This document shows positions 54,277 to 63,932 of a stretch of 64,000 nucleotides of DNA, piece after piece. The DNA lies in NCBI RefSeq assembly GCF_003096815.1, contig NZ_QENY01000010.1, positions 41,305 through 105,304 of the forward strand, in the 5' to 3' direction. This stretch comes from Hallella colorans (lineage in GTDB: Bacteria > Bacteroidota > Bacteroidia > Bacteroidales > Bacteroidaceae). How positions within the stretch are numbered: position 1 is the stretch's first letter; each line of letters begins with the position of its first letter. Under the pieces are notes generated by a model. The model had not been told where the DNA came from, searched no databases, and saw nothing but the letters and a program-made list of their open reading frames with translations. The translations under genes and the position numbers were made by a program.

Positions 54277-56331
54277 ATGAACAACAACAAAAATCAACTA
54301 CAAAATAACGACGACGACCAGCCCAAGATGCCGCGGTTCAATATGAACTGGCTCTACGTCTGCATCGCGGTGCTACTCGCCACGCTGTTCTTCACAGGTG
54401 GCGGAGATATGCTCGCGAGCGGATCCGGAGCTGGCAAAGAGGTGCAATACACCGAGTTTAAGACCTACGTGGAGAAGGGATACGCCCAAAACGTGGTGGT
54501 CAATAAAACCCAAAACACACTCCGGATGTATGTAAAGCCCAAATTCATACGCAATGTTTTTGAGAAAACCGCCAAACAGACAGGCGCAAACCCATACGTG
54601 AGCGTGCAATTTGGATCGGTGGACGAACTTGAGAAGTATCTCTCCATTCAACAAAAAAGGGGCAAGATAACGGGCTTTAGTTACAACAACGAAAAAGGCA
54701 GCGATTTCGTAACTATACTCGTAAACCTGCTACCTCTGCTGTTTTTCATTAGTATCATCATATTCCTCATGCGCCGAATGGGTGGCGGCGGAGCAGGAGC
54801 CGGCGTGTTCAACGTGGGTAAAAGCAAGGCCAAACTATTTGAGAAAGGCAACGAACTGGGCATCACGTTCAAAGACGTGGCTGGCCAAGAGGGTGCCAAA
54901 CAAGAGGTTCAGGAAATCGTGGACTTCTTGAAAAATCCACAGAAATACACCGAGCTGGGCGGAAAAATACCTAAGGGGGCACTACTCATCGGCCCTCCGG
55001 GAACCGGTAAAACACTGCTGGCCAAGGCCGTGGCTGGCGAGGCTGGCGTACCATTCTTCTCAATGTCGGGTTCAGACTTCGTCGAAATGTTTGTAGGCGT
55101 GGGCGCGAGCCGCGTGCGAGACGTCTTTGCGCAAGCCAAACAAAAAGCTCCGTGCATCATCTTTATCGACGAGATTGACGCCGTGGGGCGCGCGCGCTCA
55201 AAAAACCCATCGATGGGTGGCAACGACGAGCGCGAGAACACGCTGAACGCCTTGCTCACGGAGATGGACGGCTTTGGCACCAACTCGGGCGTGATAGTGC
55301 TGGCAGCAACCAACCGCGTGGACATGCTTGACAAGGCTTTGCTGCGCGCTGGGCGCTTCGACAGACAAATAAACGTGGAACTTCCAGACCTTGCCGAGCG
55401 CAAAGCCATCTTCCAAGTGCATCTCAGGCCACTGAAGACAGACCACAGCTTGGACATTGACTACTTGGCTCGACAAACGCCAGGATTTTCGGGAGCGGAC
55501 ATTGCGAACGTCTGCAACGAGGCCGCGCTGATAGCCGCGCGCCACAACAAGCGTGTGGTAAGCAAGCAAGACTTTCTTAATGCCGTGGATCGCATCATCG
55601 GAGGATTGGAGAAAAAGACCAAGGTGATGACTTCTGCCGAGAAGCGGAGCATAGCCATCCACGAGGCCGGGCACGCCACCATAAGTTGGTTTTGCGAGCA
55701 TGCCAACCCCTTGGTCAAGGTGACCATCGTGCCGCGCGGGCAAGCGCTGGGCGCAGCGTGGTACATGCCAGAAGAGCGAGTCATTACCACCAAAGACCAA
55801 ATGCTTGACGAAATGTGCGCCGTCCTTGGCGGACGAGCGGCAGAAGAACTCTTTGTAGGTGAGATTTCGACCGGCGCCATGAACGATTTGGAGCGAGCCA
55901 CGAAAAGCGCTTACGGCATGGTGGCATACGCAGGAATGAGCGACAAATTGCCCAACATTTGCTACTACAACAATCAGGAATACCAATTCCAACGCCCTTA
56001 CAGCGAGACTACCGCCAAAGTGATGGACGACGAGGTGCTTAAAATCATTAATGTGGAATACGCACGAGCCAAACAAATCCTCACCGAGCACAAAGAGGGT
56101 CATAAAAAATTGGCAGACCTGCTTTTTGCCAAAGAGGTGATATACGCGGAAGATGTGGAGAAAATATTTGGCAAGAGACCTTGGATAAGTCGCTCGGACG
56201 AGATTTTGCAAGAGAACAAAGCTATTGCCGAGGCCAAAGAAAAAGAAGAGGAACCTAAACTGGAAGACATGCCAGACATCGTGAAACAGGCCCAGGCCGA
56301 GCACGAAGCCTCGAAAGAAAAAGAAAATTAA
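54277..56331 (+). CDS. ftsH: ATP-dependent zinc metalloprotease FtsH
   Basis: Membrane-bound AAA protease for quality control of membrane and regulatory proteins. Transmembrane spans are near 24-41 and 146-165, with a periplasmic loop between them. Walker A is GPPGTGKT (239-246), Walker B is IIFIDE (294-299), and the second region of homology contains RAGRFDRQ. The zinc site is HEAGH (462-466). The Glu/Lys-rich tail is long. At 684 residues its length is typical. It lies in an operon with rsfS and probably cdsA (118 bases on). Confidence 0.98.
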   Translation: MNNNKNQLQNNDDDQPKMPRFNMNWLYVCIAVLLATLFFTGGGDMLASGSGAGKEVQYTEFKTYVEKGYAQNVVVNKTQNTLRMYVKPKFIRNVFEKTAKQTGANPYVSVQFGSVDELEKYLSIQQKRGKITGFSYNNEKGSDFVTILVNLLPLLFFISIIIFLMRRMGGGGAGAGVFNVGKSKAKLFEKGNELGITFKDVAGQEGAKQEVQEIVDFLKNPQKYTELGGKIPKGALLIGPPGTGKTLLAKAVAGEAGVPFFSMSGSDFVEMFVGVGASRVRDVFAQAKQKAPCIIFIDEIDAVGRARSKNPSMGGNDERENTLNALLTEMDGFGTNSGVIVLAATNRVDMLDKALLRAGRFDRQINVELPDLAERKAIFQVHLRPLKTDHSLDIDYLARQTPGFSGADIANVCNEAALIAARHNKRVVSKQDFLNAVDRIIGGLEKKTKVMTSAEKRSIAIHEAGHATISWFCEHANPLVKVTIVPRGQALGAAWYMPEERVITTKDQMLDEMCAVLGGRAAEELFVGEISTGAMNDLERATKSAYGMVAYAGMSDKLPNICYYNNQEYQFQRPYSETTAKVMDDEVLKIINVEYARAKQILTEHKEGHKKLADLLFAKEVIYAEDVEKIFGKRPWISRSDEILQENKAIAEAKEKEEEPKLEDMPDIVKQAQAEHEASKEKEN

Positions 56332-56449
56332 CCATCTCCTCCTGACTCACCCTGATGCGAAGAAGCTGTCGACATGGCCATAAAGCCATCTTCTTGACCA
56401 TTCATGGCTGTGACCGGGAGGAGTTTTTACGCATAGATACACAGCTGTT

Positions 56450-57319
56450 ATGACTGACAAGCAAAAAAACTTGATCGTTAGATCCATTACGGGCACTCTG
56501 TTCGTGGCCATCATGGTGTGTGGCTTTCTAAACCCATCGGCCATGATATTGCTCTTTGCCATTATCACCGCCTTGAGTCTATGGGAATACACCGGATTGG
56601 TGAACGACCATTGCGAGGATGTACAAGTGAACCGATTTATTTCCACCGTGGCTGGCGTATACCTGTTCGTGGCGGTGGCTGCATGGCGTACCGGCATCGT
56701 GTCTAACTTCGCGATCATGGTTCCATACGTGCTGACCATCGTATATCTACTGATTTGCGAACTTTACACTGGAACAAAAAACGCTGTCAACACGTGGGCG
56801 TACACCATGCTTGGACAAATGTATGTAGCCATGCCCTTGGCTTTGGTCAATATCCTCGCTTTCGAGATGGCGCACGATGGAAGTGGCGCACGCTATGACA
56901 TGCTATTGCCACTGAGCGTATTTATCTTCTTGTGGACCAACGATACGGGGGCTTATTGCACCGGCTCGCTGTTTGGCAAGCACAAGCTGTTTCCACGCGT
57001 CTCACCGGCCAAATCGTGGGAAGGCAGCGTTGGTGGAGGCGTTTTGGTGCTCGTCGTGGCTGCCGTTATAGGCTATCTGGCCAACAATGGCGCCGACGCT
57101 CACACGCTGAACATATACCAATGGATGGGGCTCGGCCTCACCGTATGTGTATTTGGCACTTGGGGAGACCTTGTGGAGAGCTTGTTCAAGCGTACGCTCG
57201 GCATTAAAGACAGTGGCAACATTTTGCCCGGCCATGGCGGCATGCTCGATCGTTTCGACTCCAGTTTGATGGCCATTCCGGCCGCCGTGGTGTACCTCTA
57301 CACCATCACCATGTTTTAA
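56450..57319 (+). CDS. cdsA: Phosphatidate cytidylyltransferase
   Basis: Makes CDP-diacylglycerol for phospholipid synthesis. The 289-residue chain has about eight hydrophobic helices. The C-terminal family signature is present as KRTLGIKDSGNILPGHGGMLDRFDS, given here only by its ends KRTLGIKD and GGMLDRFDS (near 254-278), with the metal-binding aspartates. WTNDTGAYCTGSLFGKHK is the earlier conserved loop. Confidence 0.95.
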   Translation: MTDKQKNLIVRSITGTLFVAIMVCGFLNPSAMILLFAIITALSLWEYTGLVNDHCEDVQVNRFISTVAGVYLFVAVAAWRTGIVSNFAIMVPYVLTIVYLLICELYTGTKNAVNTWAYTMLGQMYVAMPLALVNILAFEMAHDGSGARYDMLLPLSVFIFLWTNDTGAYCTGSLFGKHKLFPRVSPAKSWEGSVGGGVLVLVVAAVIGYLANNGADAHTLNIYQWMGLGLTVCVFGTWGDLVESLFKRTLGIKDSGNILPGHGGMLDRFDSSLMAIPAAVVYLYTITMF

Positions 57320-57500
57320 AGTTGGCCGGGAGGCGCCATTCTTGGGAATTCGACGCGTCACCAATAATATGGGCAAGGCACGCTATCCGTGCGCGGGGGC
57401 ATTGTTTTTCAGAAAACATGACAAAATTTTTCATAGTTCTCCACATCTTTACAAAGACTTAAAATGGCATATAACATATTTCTAACTTTAAACATAAAAA

Positions 57501-58109
57501 ATGAGAAGAATTATCCTTAGTACATTGGTATTGTTTACAACACTTGCCACAAACGCACAACGCCAAGTTGGTACCACCAGCATTCAGCCTAAAGTGGGCC
57601 TTAACATCGCAACAATCACAAAAGATAACGACGCTGATCCAAGGTTAGCTCCTGTCATAGGAGCGGAATTTGAACATCAAGTCACTGATATGGTAAGTCT
57701 TTCTGCCGGCTTGCTCTATTCCATGCAAGGAGCCAAAGGAAATATTGGCGGCGTGGACGGAACAGTTAAACTTGATTACATCAACATTCCTATTCTCGCC
57801 AATGTATACATTGCCAAAGGCTTTGCCGTCAAATTAGGCGTGCAACCCGGCTTCATGATCAATGACAAAGTTAAGGTATCGAGAAATGGAGTCACCGCAG
57901 AAGTGGGATTGGAAAATGCTTTCAGACAATCTGGTATCGATGCCAAGATTAAAAAATTAGATGTTTCTATCCCTGTCGGCGCATCTTACGAGTTCAGCAA
58001 TTTTGTCGTGGACGCTCGCTACAACTGGGGATTAACCAAGATCATCGACCAGTCGACCAGCAAGAACAGTGTGTTCCAACTCACGTTAGGATATAAGTTT
58101 GGGCTATAA
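57501..58109 (+). CDS. Outer-membrane beta-barrel protein (PorT-like fold)
   Basis: 202-residue exported protein (signal peptide 1-19, ending TNAQ) with alternating hydrophobic strands, e.g. PKVGLNIATI and VDARYNWGLT, and a terminal strand FQLTLGYKFGL. This is the small eight-strand barrel family common in Bacteroidota. No specific role is visible. Confidence 0.82.
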   Translation: MRRIILSTLVLFTTLATNAQRQVGTTSIQPKVGLNIATITKDNDADPRLAPVIGAEFEHQVTDMVSLSAGLLYSMQGAKGNIGGVDGTVKLDYINIPILANVYIAKGFAVKLGVQPGFMINDKVKVSRNGVTAEVGLENAFRQSGIDAKIKKLDVSIPVGASYEFSNFVVDARYNWGLTKIIDQSTSKNSVFQLTLGYKFGL

Positions 58110-58144
58110 CCCAACACCTTTATAAACAACATTTTTCTTAAAGT

Positions 58145-58185
58145 CATACAGGCTCAAACCACCGCATGTGGTTTGAGCCTGTATG
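58145..58185. terminator. 18-pair perfect hairpin between convergent genes
   Basis: CATACAGGCTCAAACCAC (58145-58162) pairs without mismatch with GTGGTTTGAGCCTGTATG (58168-58185) around a five-base loop. It separates the beta-barrel gene from lpxB, which are convergent, and probably ends both transcripts, although neither side has a clean T-run. Confidence 0.7.
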
Positions 58186-58206
58186 GTATAACAAGCAACG
58201 ACAAGC

Positions 58207-59376
58207 TCAAATGCGACCAGTGGCACGCTGTCGCAACAACGACACCATGATGCGAGCGGCGTTTTGGGGTGCGACAGCATGGCCCAAAAGGGTACGCACG
58301 TCCTCATAACCACGCAACATAGCATCGCGAGCAGGTTGGTTTGGCAGAATTTTGGAAAGTTCATTAGTAATATTGGGCACGCTGAAACGGTCGGCGAAAA
58401 GTTCTGGCACAACCTCGCGCCCAGCCACAAGGTTGACCAAGCTGATGTAATCGCACTTGAGAACATGCTCGAACCCCCAACGCGCAAGTCGCGGAACGGC
58501 TGTCTTGTAGCACACCACCTGTGGCACATTAAACAGCGCCGTCTCCAGGGTGGCGGTGCCACTGGTGACCAACGCCGCCGTAGAATGGGCCAACAAAGAA
58601 TAGGTTTCATTGTCAACCTTGACCACATTTGAGCCCGCAAGATACGGCGAGTAACATTCTTGGCCTATCGATGGCGCGCCAGCCAATACCATTTGGAAAG
58701 AAGCCTGTGGGCCACAGCAAGCGCGGGCAGCCTCTATCATGGCGGGAAGATTGTCCTTGATCTCTTGCTCTCTGCTACCGGCGAGCAGGGCGACGATGCG
58801 TTTTTGTGGGTCAAGGCCGTATCGATGGCAGAAGGTATCGTATGTCTCTCGGTAACCTTCAAGGAATTGGGCCACTTCCTCCACGGTGGGGTTGCCCACA
58901 TAATGAATTTTATAATGATGCCTCTCCTCATAGAAAGATACCTCGAAAGGCAAAATGGAGAACATCTCGTTGACATCTCGTTTGATGGCCTTGACGCGCC
59001 ATTCCTTCCACGCCCAAATCTTGGGCGAGATGTAATAGTAGACCGGAATGCGCGTTTTTCGACGCAGATATTTGGCTATACGGAGATTAAAGCCAGGATA
59101 GTCAACGAGTATTACCACGTCGGGCTGCCAGCTGACAATATCAGCCTTGCACAGTTTCATGTTTTGAATAATCGTGCGTAGATGCAGTAATACAGGCAGA
59201 AAGCCCATATAAGCAAGTTCCTTGTAGTGCTTGACACGGGTTCCACCAACAGCCGACATAAGGTCTCCGCCAAAAAATCGGAACCGCGCGTCTTTGTCCT
59301 CGCTTTTCAGGCATTGCATGAGGCGGCTGGCATGCAAGTCGCCAGAGGCCTCGCCCGCAATGAGGTAGTACTTCAT
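58207..59376 (-). CDS. lpxB: Lipid-A-disaccharide synthase
   Basis: GT19 glycosyltransferase that joins UDP-diacylglucosamine and lipid X. YYLIAGEASGDLHASRLM opens the protein, and VDYPGFNLRIAKYL, YYISPKIWAWKEWR and ALLAGSREQEI are family signatures. SGTATLETALFNVPQVVCYK is near the C-terminal nucleotide site. At 389 residues its length is typical. It starts 11 bases after surE and is cotranscribed with it. Confidence 0.96.
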   Translation of the reverse strand: MKYYLIAGEASGDLHASRLMQCLKSEDKDARFRFFGGDLMSAVGGTRVKHYKELAYMGFLPVLLHLRTIIQNMKLCKADIVSWQPDVVILVDYPGFNLRIAKYLRRKTRIPVYYYISPKIWAWKEWRVKAIKRDVNEMFSILPFEVSFYEERHHYKIHYVGNPTVEEVAQFLEGYRETYDTFCHRYGLDPQKRIVALLAGSREQEIKDNLPAMIEAARACCGPQASFQMVLAGAPSIGQECYSPYLAGSNVVKVDNETYSLLAHSTAALVTSGTATLETALFNVPQVVCYKTAVPRLARWGFEHVLKCDYISLVNLVAGREVVPELFADRFSVPNITNELSKILPNQPARDAMLRGYEDVRTLLGHAVAPQNAARIMVSLLRQRATGRI

Positions 59377-59387
59377 GTATAGGGGTT

Positions 59388-60164
59388 TTAAGATTTAATG
59401 TTCCATCCACGCACTTCGTCCATGAAGTCGTAAGCCGTGACGTCCACTTGCGTGGGGGTAATGGCCACGTAGCCATTGTTTAACGCCCATTGGTCAGTAT
59501 CGGGCGCATTGGGTTCGTCATTATGATACTCACCCACCACCCAAAAATAGTCGTAACCACGAGGATGATGCCGAGGCTCTATCTCATTAACCCACTGCCC
59601 TTGTGTCATACGACACACCTTGACACCCTCGAAAGACTCGCGCGCCGGGAAGTTTACATTCAGGCAAACGCCTGTAGGCAGCCCATCGGCCAACACTTTG
59701 GATACAATTTGACGAACACATGAGCGCAAAGGCTCCAAATTGGCCTGCTCATCATAGTAGCATGAGGAAAAAGCGATAGACGGCACACGCTTCAGACAAC
59801 CCTCGATGGCAGCACCCACAGTGCCGCTATAATGACTGTTCACCGTGGAATTGTCTCCGTGATTGATGCCACTGATGACTAAATCGGGCGTCCGCTCAGC
59901 ACAAAATTGATGAAAAGCAAGTTTCACACAGTCTACGGGCGTGCCGCTGCACGACCATACCTCGGTGTCGCCCAGATTGTGTCGTGGTTTGAGTCGGAGG
60001 TAATTGGTGACCGAAAACGCTCGCGAATAACCAGACCGAGCGCTCTCGGGAGCCACCACAAGCACGTCGCCAAAAGATTTCACCATATCTATAAGAGCGC
60101 GTATTCCGGGAGAATGATAACCATCATCGTTTGTTATCAATATCAAGGGTCTGTTTGTTTGCAT
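59388..60164 (-). CDS. surE: 5'-Nucleotidase SurE
   Basis: Metal-dependent nucleoside monophosphate phosphatase. ILITNDDGYHSPGIRAL gives the Asp-Asp metal site, VVAPESARSGYSRAFSV the loop with the conserved Ser, and SGINHGDNSTVNSHYSGTVGAA the Asn ligand and tetramer contacts. At 258 residues its length is normal. It precedes lpxB in one operon, a common pairing in Bacteroidota. Confidence 0.96.
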   Translation of the reverse strand: MQTNRPLILITNDDGYHSPGIRALIDMVKSFGDVLVVAPESARSGYSRAFSVTNYLRLKPRHNLGDTEVWSCSGTPVDCVKLAFHQFCAERTPDLVISGINHGDNSTVNSHYSGTVGAAIEGCLKRVPSIAFSSCYYDEQANLEPLRSCVRQIVSKVLADGLPTGVCLNVNFPARESFEGVKVCRMTQGQWVNEIEPRHHPRGYDYFWVVGEYHNDEPNAPDTDQWALNNGYVAITPTQVDVTAYDFMDEVRGWNIKS

Positions 60165-60201
60165 ATATATTAGTATTATAAATCTTTGTTTATTAATATT
60201 G

Positions 60202-60209
60202 CAAAGTTA
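60202..60209 (-). promoter_or_regulatory. -7 box of surE-lpxB
   Basis: TAACTTTG on the minus strand, 38 bases ahead of the surE start. Confidence 0.65.
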
Positions 60210-60332
60210 CTACAAAAAAGTGAAATGCGGAAAGATATAGTGATAGAATTGAGTTACAAGGGTTTTAGTTAAAGTGGCGATAATTCGTGAAGCCATTACA
60301 ATCCTTGCCGAAGCCAAATCTTGACGCCGCAA

Positions 60333-60443
60333 CGTTACTTGTTCGTAACCATGTCCGAAAATGCGACAAACGGGTACGAATGGCGAAACAAGACACTATG
60401 TTATAGTGAGTTACCCACAACTCACGTAACAAATACGGTTACG
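60333..60443 (+). promoter_or_regulatory. Cluster of GTTAC inverted repeats before the integrase (possible recombinase sites)
   Basis: GTTAC(60334-60338)/GTAAC(60345-60349), GTGAGTT(60406-60412)/AACTCAC(60419-60425) and CGTAAC(60425-60430)/GTTACG(60438-60443), plus a fourth GTTAC at 60410. Such clusters ahead of a tyrosine recombinase are often arm or core sites of the attachment region, or its operator. No direct repeat marking the element end could be found, as the other end lies outside the window. Confidence 0.5.
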
Positions 60444-60530
60444 GAAAAAAGATTGCGCCGTTCCTCCCCGTTTTGCGTACCGACACCGGACTCTTCACCA
60501 ACTAATTTTGAAATCCAAAAATTAAGAACG

Positions 60531-61766
60531 ATGAAGAGTACATTTTCAGTAATCTACTACCTCAAGCGTCAGGTAGTGAAAAAGGACGGGACGGTTCCCG
60601 TCATGGGACGCATCACGGTGGACGGCAGCCAGACGCAGTTCAGTTGCAAGTTGAGTGTCGATCCGAAGCTGTGGGACACCAAAGGGGGACGTGTCACGGG
60701 CAGAAGCGCGGCGGCACTCGAAACGAACCGTATGCTTGACAAGATGCGGGTGCGCATCAACAGACACTATCAGGAAATCATGGAGCGTGACAACTTCGTC
60801 ACGGCGGAGAAGGTAAAGAACGCCTTTCTCGGACTGGAACACCGCTACCACACGCTGATGCAGGTGTTCCGTCGGCACAACGAGAACTATGAGAAACAGG
60901 TGGAAGCAGGCATGAAAGCAAAAGGTACACTGGAAAAGTACCGTGTCGTTTACAAGCACCTGCAAGAGTTCCTCGACATCCGCTACCATGTGAAGGACAT
61001 CGCCCTAAAAGAGCTTACTCCCGCTTTCATCTCCGACTTCGAGATGTTCCTGCGCACGGACAAGCACTGCTGCACCAATACCGTGTGGCTGTACGTCTGC
61101 CCGCTACGGACAATGGTGTTCATAGCCATCAACAACGAGTGGCTGACACGCGACCCGTTCCGCGAGTATGAAATCAAGAAGGAGGAAACGACACGCAGTT
61201 TCCTGACCAAAGACGAAATACGCCTGCTGATGGAGGGGAAACTGAAAAACGCCAAACAGGAACTGTACCGCGACCTCTACCTGTTCTGTGCGTTCACCGG
61301 ATTGTCGTTCGCGGATATGCGCAACCTCACGGAAGAGAATATCCGTACCTATTTCGACGAACACGAGTGGATAAACATCAACCGCAAGAAAACGGGCGTG
61401 GTGTCCAACATCCGCCTGCTTGACATCGCCAACCGCATAATCGGCAAATACCGTGGGCTATGCGAGAACGGCAGGATATTCCCCGTTCCGCATTATAACA
61501 CGTGCCTTGCCGGTATCCGTGCCGTCGCCAAGCGTTGCGGCATCACCAAGCATATCACGTGGCATCAAAGCCGCCACACGGCAGCCACGACAGTTTTCCT
61601 TTCCAACGGCGTACCCATCGAAACGGTCAGCTCCATGCTTGGACACAAGAGCATAAAGACGACGCAGATTTACGCGAAGATAACCAAAGAAAAACTCAAT
61701 CAGGATATGGAAAACCTTGCCGCAAGGTTAAACAACGTCGAGGAATTTGCAGGTTGCACCATCTAA
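60531..61766 (+). CDS. Tyrosine recombinase (integrase) of an integrative element
   Basis: 411-residue site-specific recombinase of the Bacteroidota element type. The N-terminal arm-binding domain is VIYYLKRQVVKKDGTVPVMG onward, the SAM-like core-binding domain lies around 115-215, and the catalytic domain follows. Visible catalytic residues are the HxxR box HQSRHTAAT, the later GH in LGHKSIKTT, and the Tyr nucleophile in QIYAKIT. Box I reads FTGLSFADMRNLT, lacking the usual early Arg, as in many integrases of this phylum. The start at 60531 is chosen because the arm domain begins there. It is next to surE but points away from it. Confidence 0.92.
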   Translation: MKSTFSVIYYLKRQVVKKDGTVPVMGRITVDGSQTQFSCKLSVDPKLWDTKGGRVTGRSAAALETNRMLDKMRVRINRHYQEIMERDNFVTAEKVKNAFLGLEHRYHTLMQVFRRHNENYEKQVEAGMKAKGTLEKYRVVYKHLQEFLDIRYHVKDIALKELTPAFISDFEMFLRTDKHCCTNTVWLYVCPLRTMVFIAINNEWLTRDPFREYEIKKEETTRSFLTKDEIRLLMEGKLKNAKQELYRDLYLFCAFTGLSFADMRNLTEENIRTYFDEHEWININRKKTGVVSNIRLLDIANRIIGKYRGLCENGRIFPVPHYNTCLAGIRAVAKRCGITKHITWHQSRHTAATTVFLSNGVPIETVSSMLGHKSIKTTQIYAKITKEKLNQDMENLAARLNNVEEFAGCTI

Positions 61767-61778
61767 AAAAGAGGAGCC

Positions 61779-62141
61779 ATGAAACGTGACATAATCATCA
61801 TAGAGGACAAGGCGGTCAGCGTAACCGGTAACGATGTGTGGATGACCGCCACCGAAATAGCCGGACTGTTCCATACGACCGTCCCGGCAGTGAACGCCGT
61901 CATCAAAGCCGTCCGCAAGTCTGACGTGCTGAACGACTACAAGGTGTGCCGCTACATGCAGCTTGAAAACGGGCTGTACGCGGACGTGTACGCGCCTGAA
62001 ATCATTATTCTGATTGCTTTTCGGCTGAACACCTACAACACCTACCTGTTCCGCATGTGGCTGGTAGGAAAGGTTCTCTCACAAGAGAAGCGGCAAACAT
62101 ACGTGATGTTTATACAGAACGGAAAAACTGCGTACTGTTGA
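61779..62141 (+). CDS. Small RhuM-like DNA-binding protein
   Basis: 120 residues, 12 bases after the integrase. WMTATEIAGLFHTTVPAVNAVIK looks like a winged helix of the RhuM kind (here given only in part: WMTATEIAGLF), and YAPEIIILIAFRLNT matches the segment that follows in that group. RhuM proteins are usually more than twice as long, so this is a short or truncated member. Genes of this type often ride with integrases in Bacteroides elements. Function unknown. Confidence 0.6.
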   Translation: MKRDIIIIEDKAVSVTGNDVWMTATEIAGLFHTTVPAVNAVIKAVRKSDVLNDYKVCRYMQLENGLYADVYAPEIIILIAFRLNTYNTYLFRMWLVGKVLSQEKRQTYVMFIQNGKTAYC

Positions 62142-62192
62142 AGATATCAAATGAAAATTATACGAAAGAATTTCTATATGGATCCTTATCTA

Positions 62193-62241
62193 AATAGCCA
62201 TATCATATCTCAAAAAATATAGAGGTAATAATATGGCTATT
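62193..62241. terminator. Inverted repeat at the end of the helicase remnant
   Basis: AATAGCCATAT pairs perfectly with ATATGGCTATT, three bases past the helicase stop codon on the minus strand and also 50 bases after the small RhuM-like gene. It can end both transcripts. Confidence 0.55.
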
Positions 62242-62243
62242 AT

Positions 62244-63845
62244 TTAATTCTTTTGATTTGTCGTTATGCAACGAATTCCGTTCATAAAATGTTTTAATAT
62301 ATATTTGTCAAATGAATGGAGATTAGGTATTTTTTGTTCAAGGTATTCAATTCCTATCGTGTTAAATTCCTGTATAACGATTGTAATCTCTTTAGAATCG
62401 TCTTCAAGATTTATAAGACCTGCATTTTGTATCTTTTTACTAATCATCCTCGGTAATCCGTATTCTTCAAGTTGAAATACAATTTTAGGTAAAAAGGCAT
62501 TTGATGCTTTATATACAAAATTGGCGATATTTGAGGAATTAGGATAAAGTTCTTGACGTATAATATTAATTACCGCAATAATAGATGAGAGATTAAAGGA
62601 TACATATCTTTCAAATGTAAATATATCCTCATATGTAATACCATAATCTTTTACTGTGTTATATAGCTCTTTTATAGTCATTTTCCATCCATTACTACAT
62701 GCACATGCATAATACCGTAAATGTCCTTTTCGATGATATTCCAAAATTTCTATGATATCTCCTAAAGCATCCCTCCATTCCCATGTATTATTGTTTTGTA
62801 AAGCATCGCAATTTGTTGGCCAATTGGAATCAGTTTTCAATTTTTCCGCAATTATCTTTAACATTGATGGTTTACAACTTCTGATTTGTGGTATTCTTTC
62901 AATTCTATGCCAAATATCCGTTCCAAGAAGTTCTATCATTTCATCTTGATATCGTTGAATTTTTACATATTGTTCATTATTCAATTTTATACCGGGGTCA
63001 TTTCCATCAAGTTTTTTTACTACATCATCAGGAAACTCTAATCTCAATTTAGTATTTTCTTGACTTGGTGGCTCTTCAAGCATATAGACACGACCTACAA
63101 AATAACGAAACATTCTGCCTGCGCGTCCAATGATGTTGCGAAAGGTAAAATAATCAATCTTATGAGCCCCGTTCTTATTTGACCATAAAACGACACTCTC
63201 TGCTTGAGTATTTACTCCTTCAATTATAGACGAGGTCGATACCAAATAATCTAACCCATTCTGTTCTTCAAATAGTTTTATTTGAATTTGACTAAGAGAA
63301 CGATGTAGCTGACCATTATGAATACCAATACCATGTTTGACTAAATCTTTAAGAATATACTTTTCTCCATAATTGCATTCCAGCCAATCAGAAAAATTAG
63401 CAAGCAGTTCAGAGTCTTTATTATATAAATTTCTGTTAAGAATTGTTGTTACTTCTTCAATTCCCTTATATGTGCCGGTATATATCAAAGCTTTACCTAT
63501 ACCTGTATTTATTAATTCAATAAGTTTACGTGTCTTAAAACTCTGTTTATCTTCATTCTTTGGTCTGCTTTTATATAACCGCCATGCATGCGTTACAACG
63601 GTCTTAAAATCCATACGCAGAAATGTCATCCCTTCAGTGAATACATTTTCTTCTATTTCATGGATATTTGGGGCAAGATAATATCTTTGTTTAGCTTTCT
63701 TTCCGAGTTCTACCATTGAACTGAGTAAAGTGGAGCTTCTTTCAAGATCAAAATTTGTACTTGCCTTATAAAACTCATCAACGATTAGAATATCAATTGA
63801 AGGAAGTTTATCTATATAGTCTCCCCTTGAAAAGTGTTTAATCAT
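62244..63845 (-). pseudogene. 5'-truncated superfamily 2 helicase (Ski2/HamB-like)
   Basis: The 533-residue frame holds the second half of a DExx helicase: motif II DEFYK (23-27), IYTGTYKG, HNGQLHRS, motif V SIIEGVNTQ (206-214) and motif VI NIIGRAGRMFR. Motif I (Walker A) is missing. Coding-like sequence in the same frame extends back to about 63885 (DYFIDNQ before MIKHFS), and the frame is then closed by a TGA at 63927-63929. Directly beyond, a transposase gene begins on the other strand. So the gene was probably cut by an insertion sequence. The base composition is far more AT-rich than its surroundings. Helicases of this form occur in defence systems such as Hachiman, but no partner gene is visible. 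Confidence 0.7.
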
Positions 63846-63887
63846 CTGGTTATCAATAAAATAATCGTTTCCAAACTTGCATATTTC

Positions 63888-63909
63888 TACAAAGTTTTGT
63901 ACCTTTGTA
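63888..63909 (+). promoter_or_regulatory. -7 box and inverted repeat at the insertion-sequence end
   Basis: TACCTTTG (63900-63907) is a TAnnTTTG box for the transposase gene, and TACAAAG (63888-63894) / CTTTGTA (63903-63909) form an inverted repeat across it. The end of the insertion sequence should lie near here. Confidence 0.45.
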
Positions 63910-63932
63910 TAGTAAAATCTTGCAATTCAACG

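Noticed and set aside
63846..63926. Programmed frameshift or stop readthrough upstream of the helicase frame
   Set aside because: The region beyond about 63885 is better explained as the end of an insertion sequence, with a transposase start and its own promoter box on the other strand.
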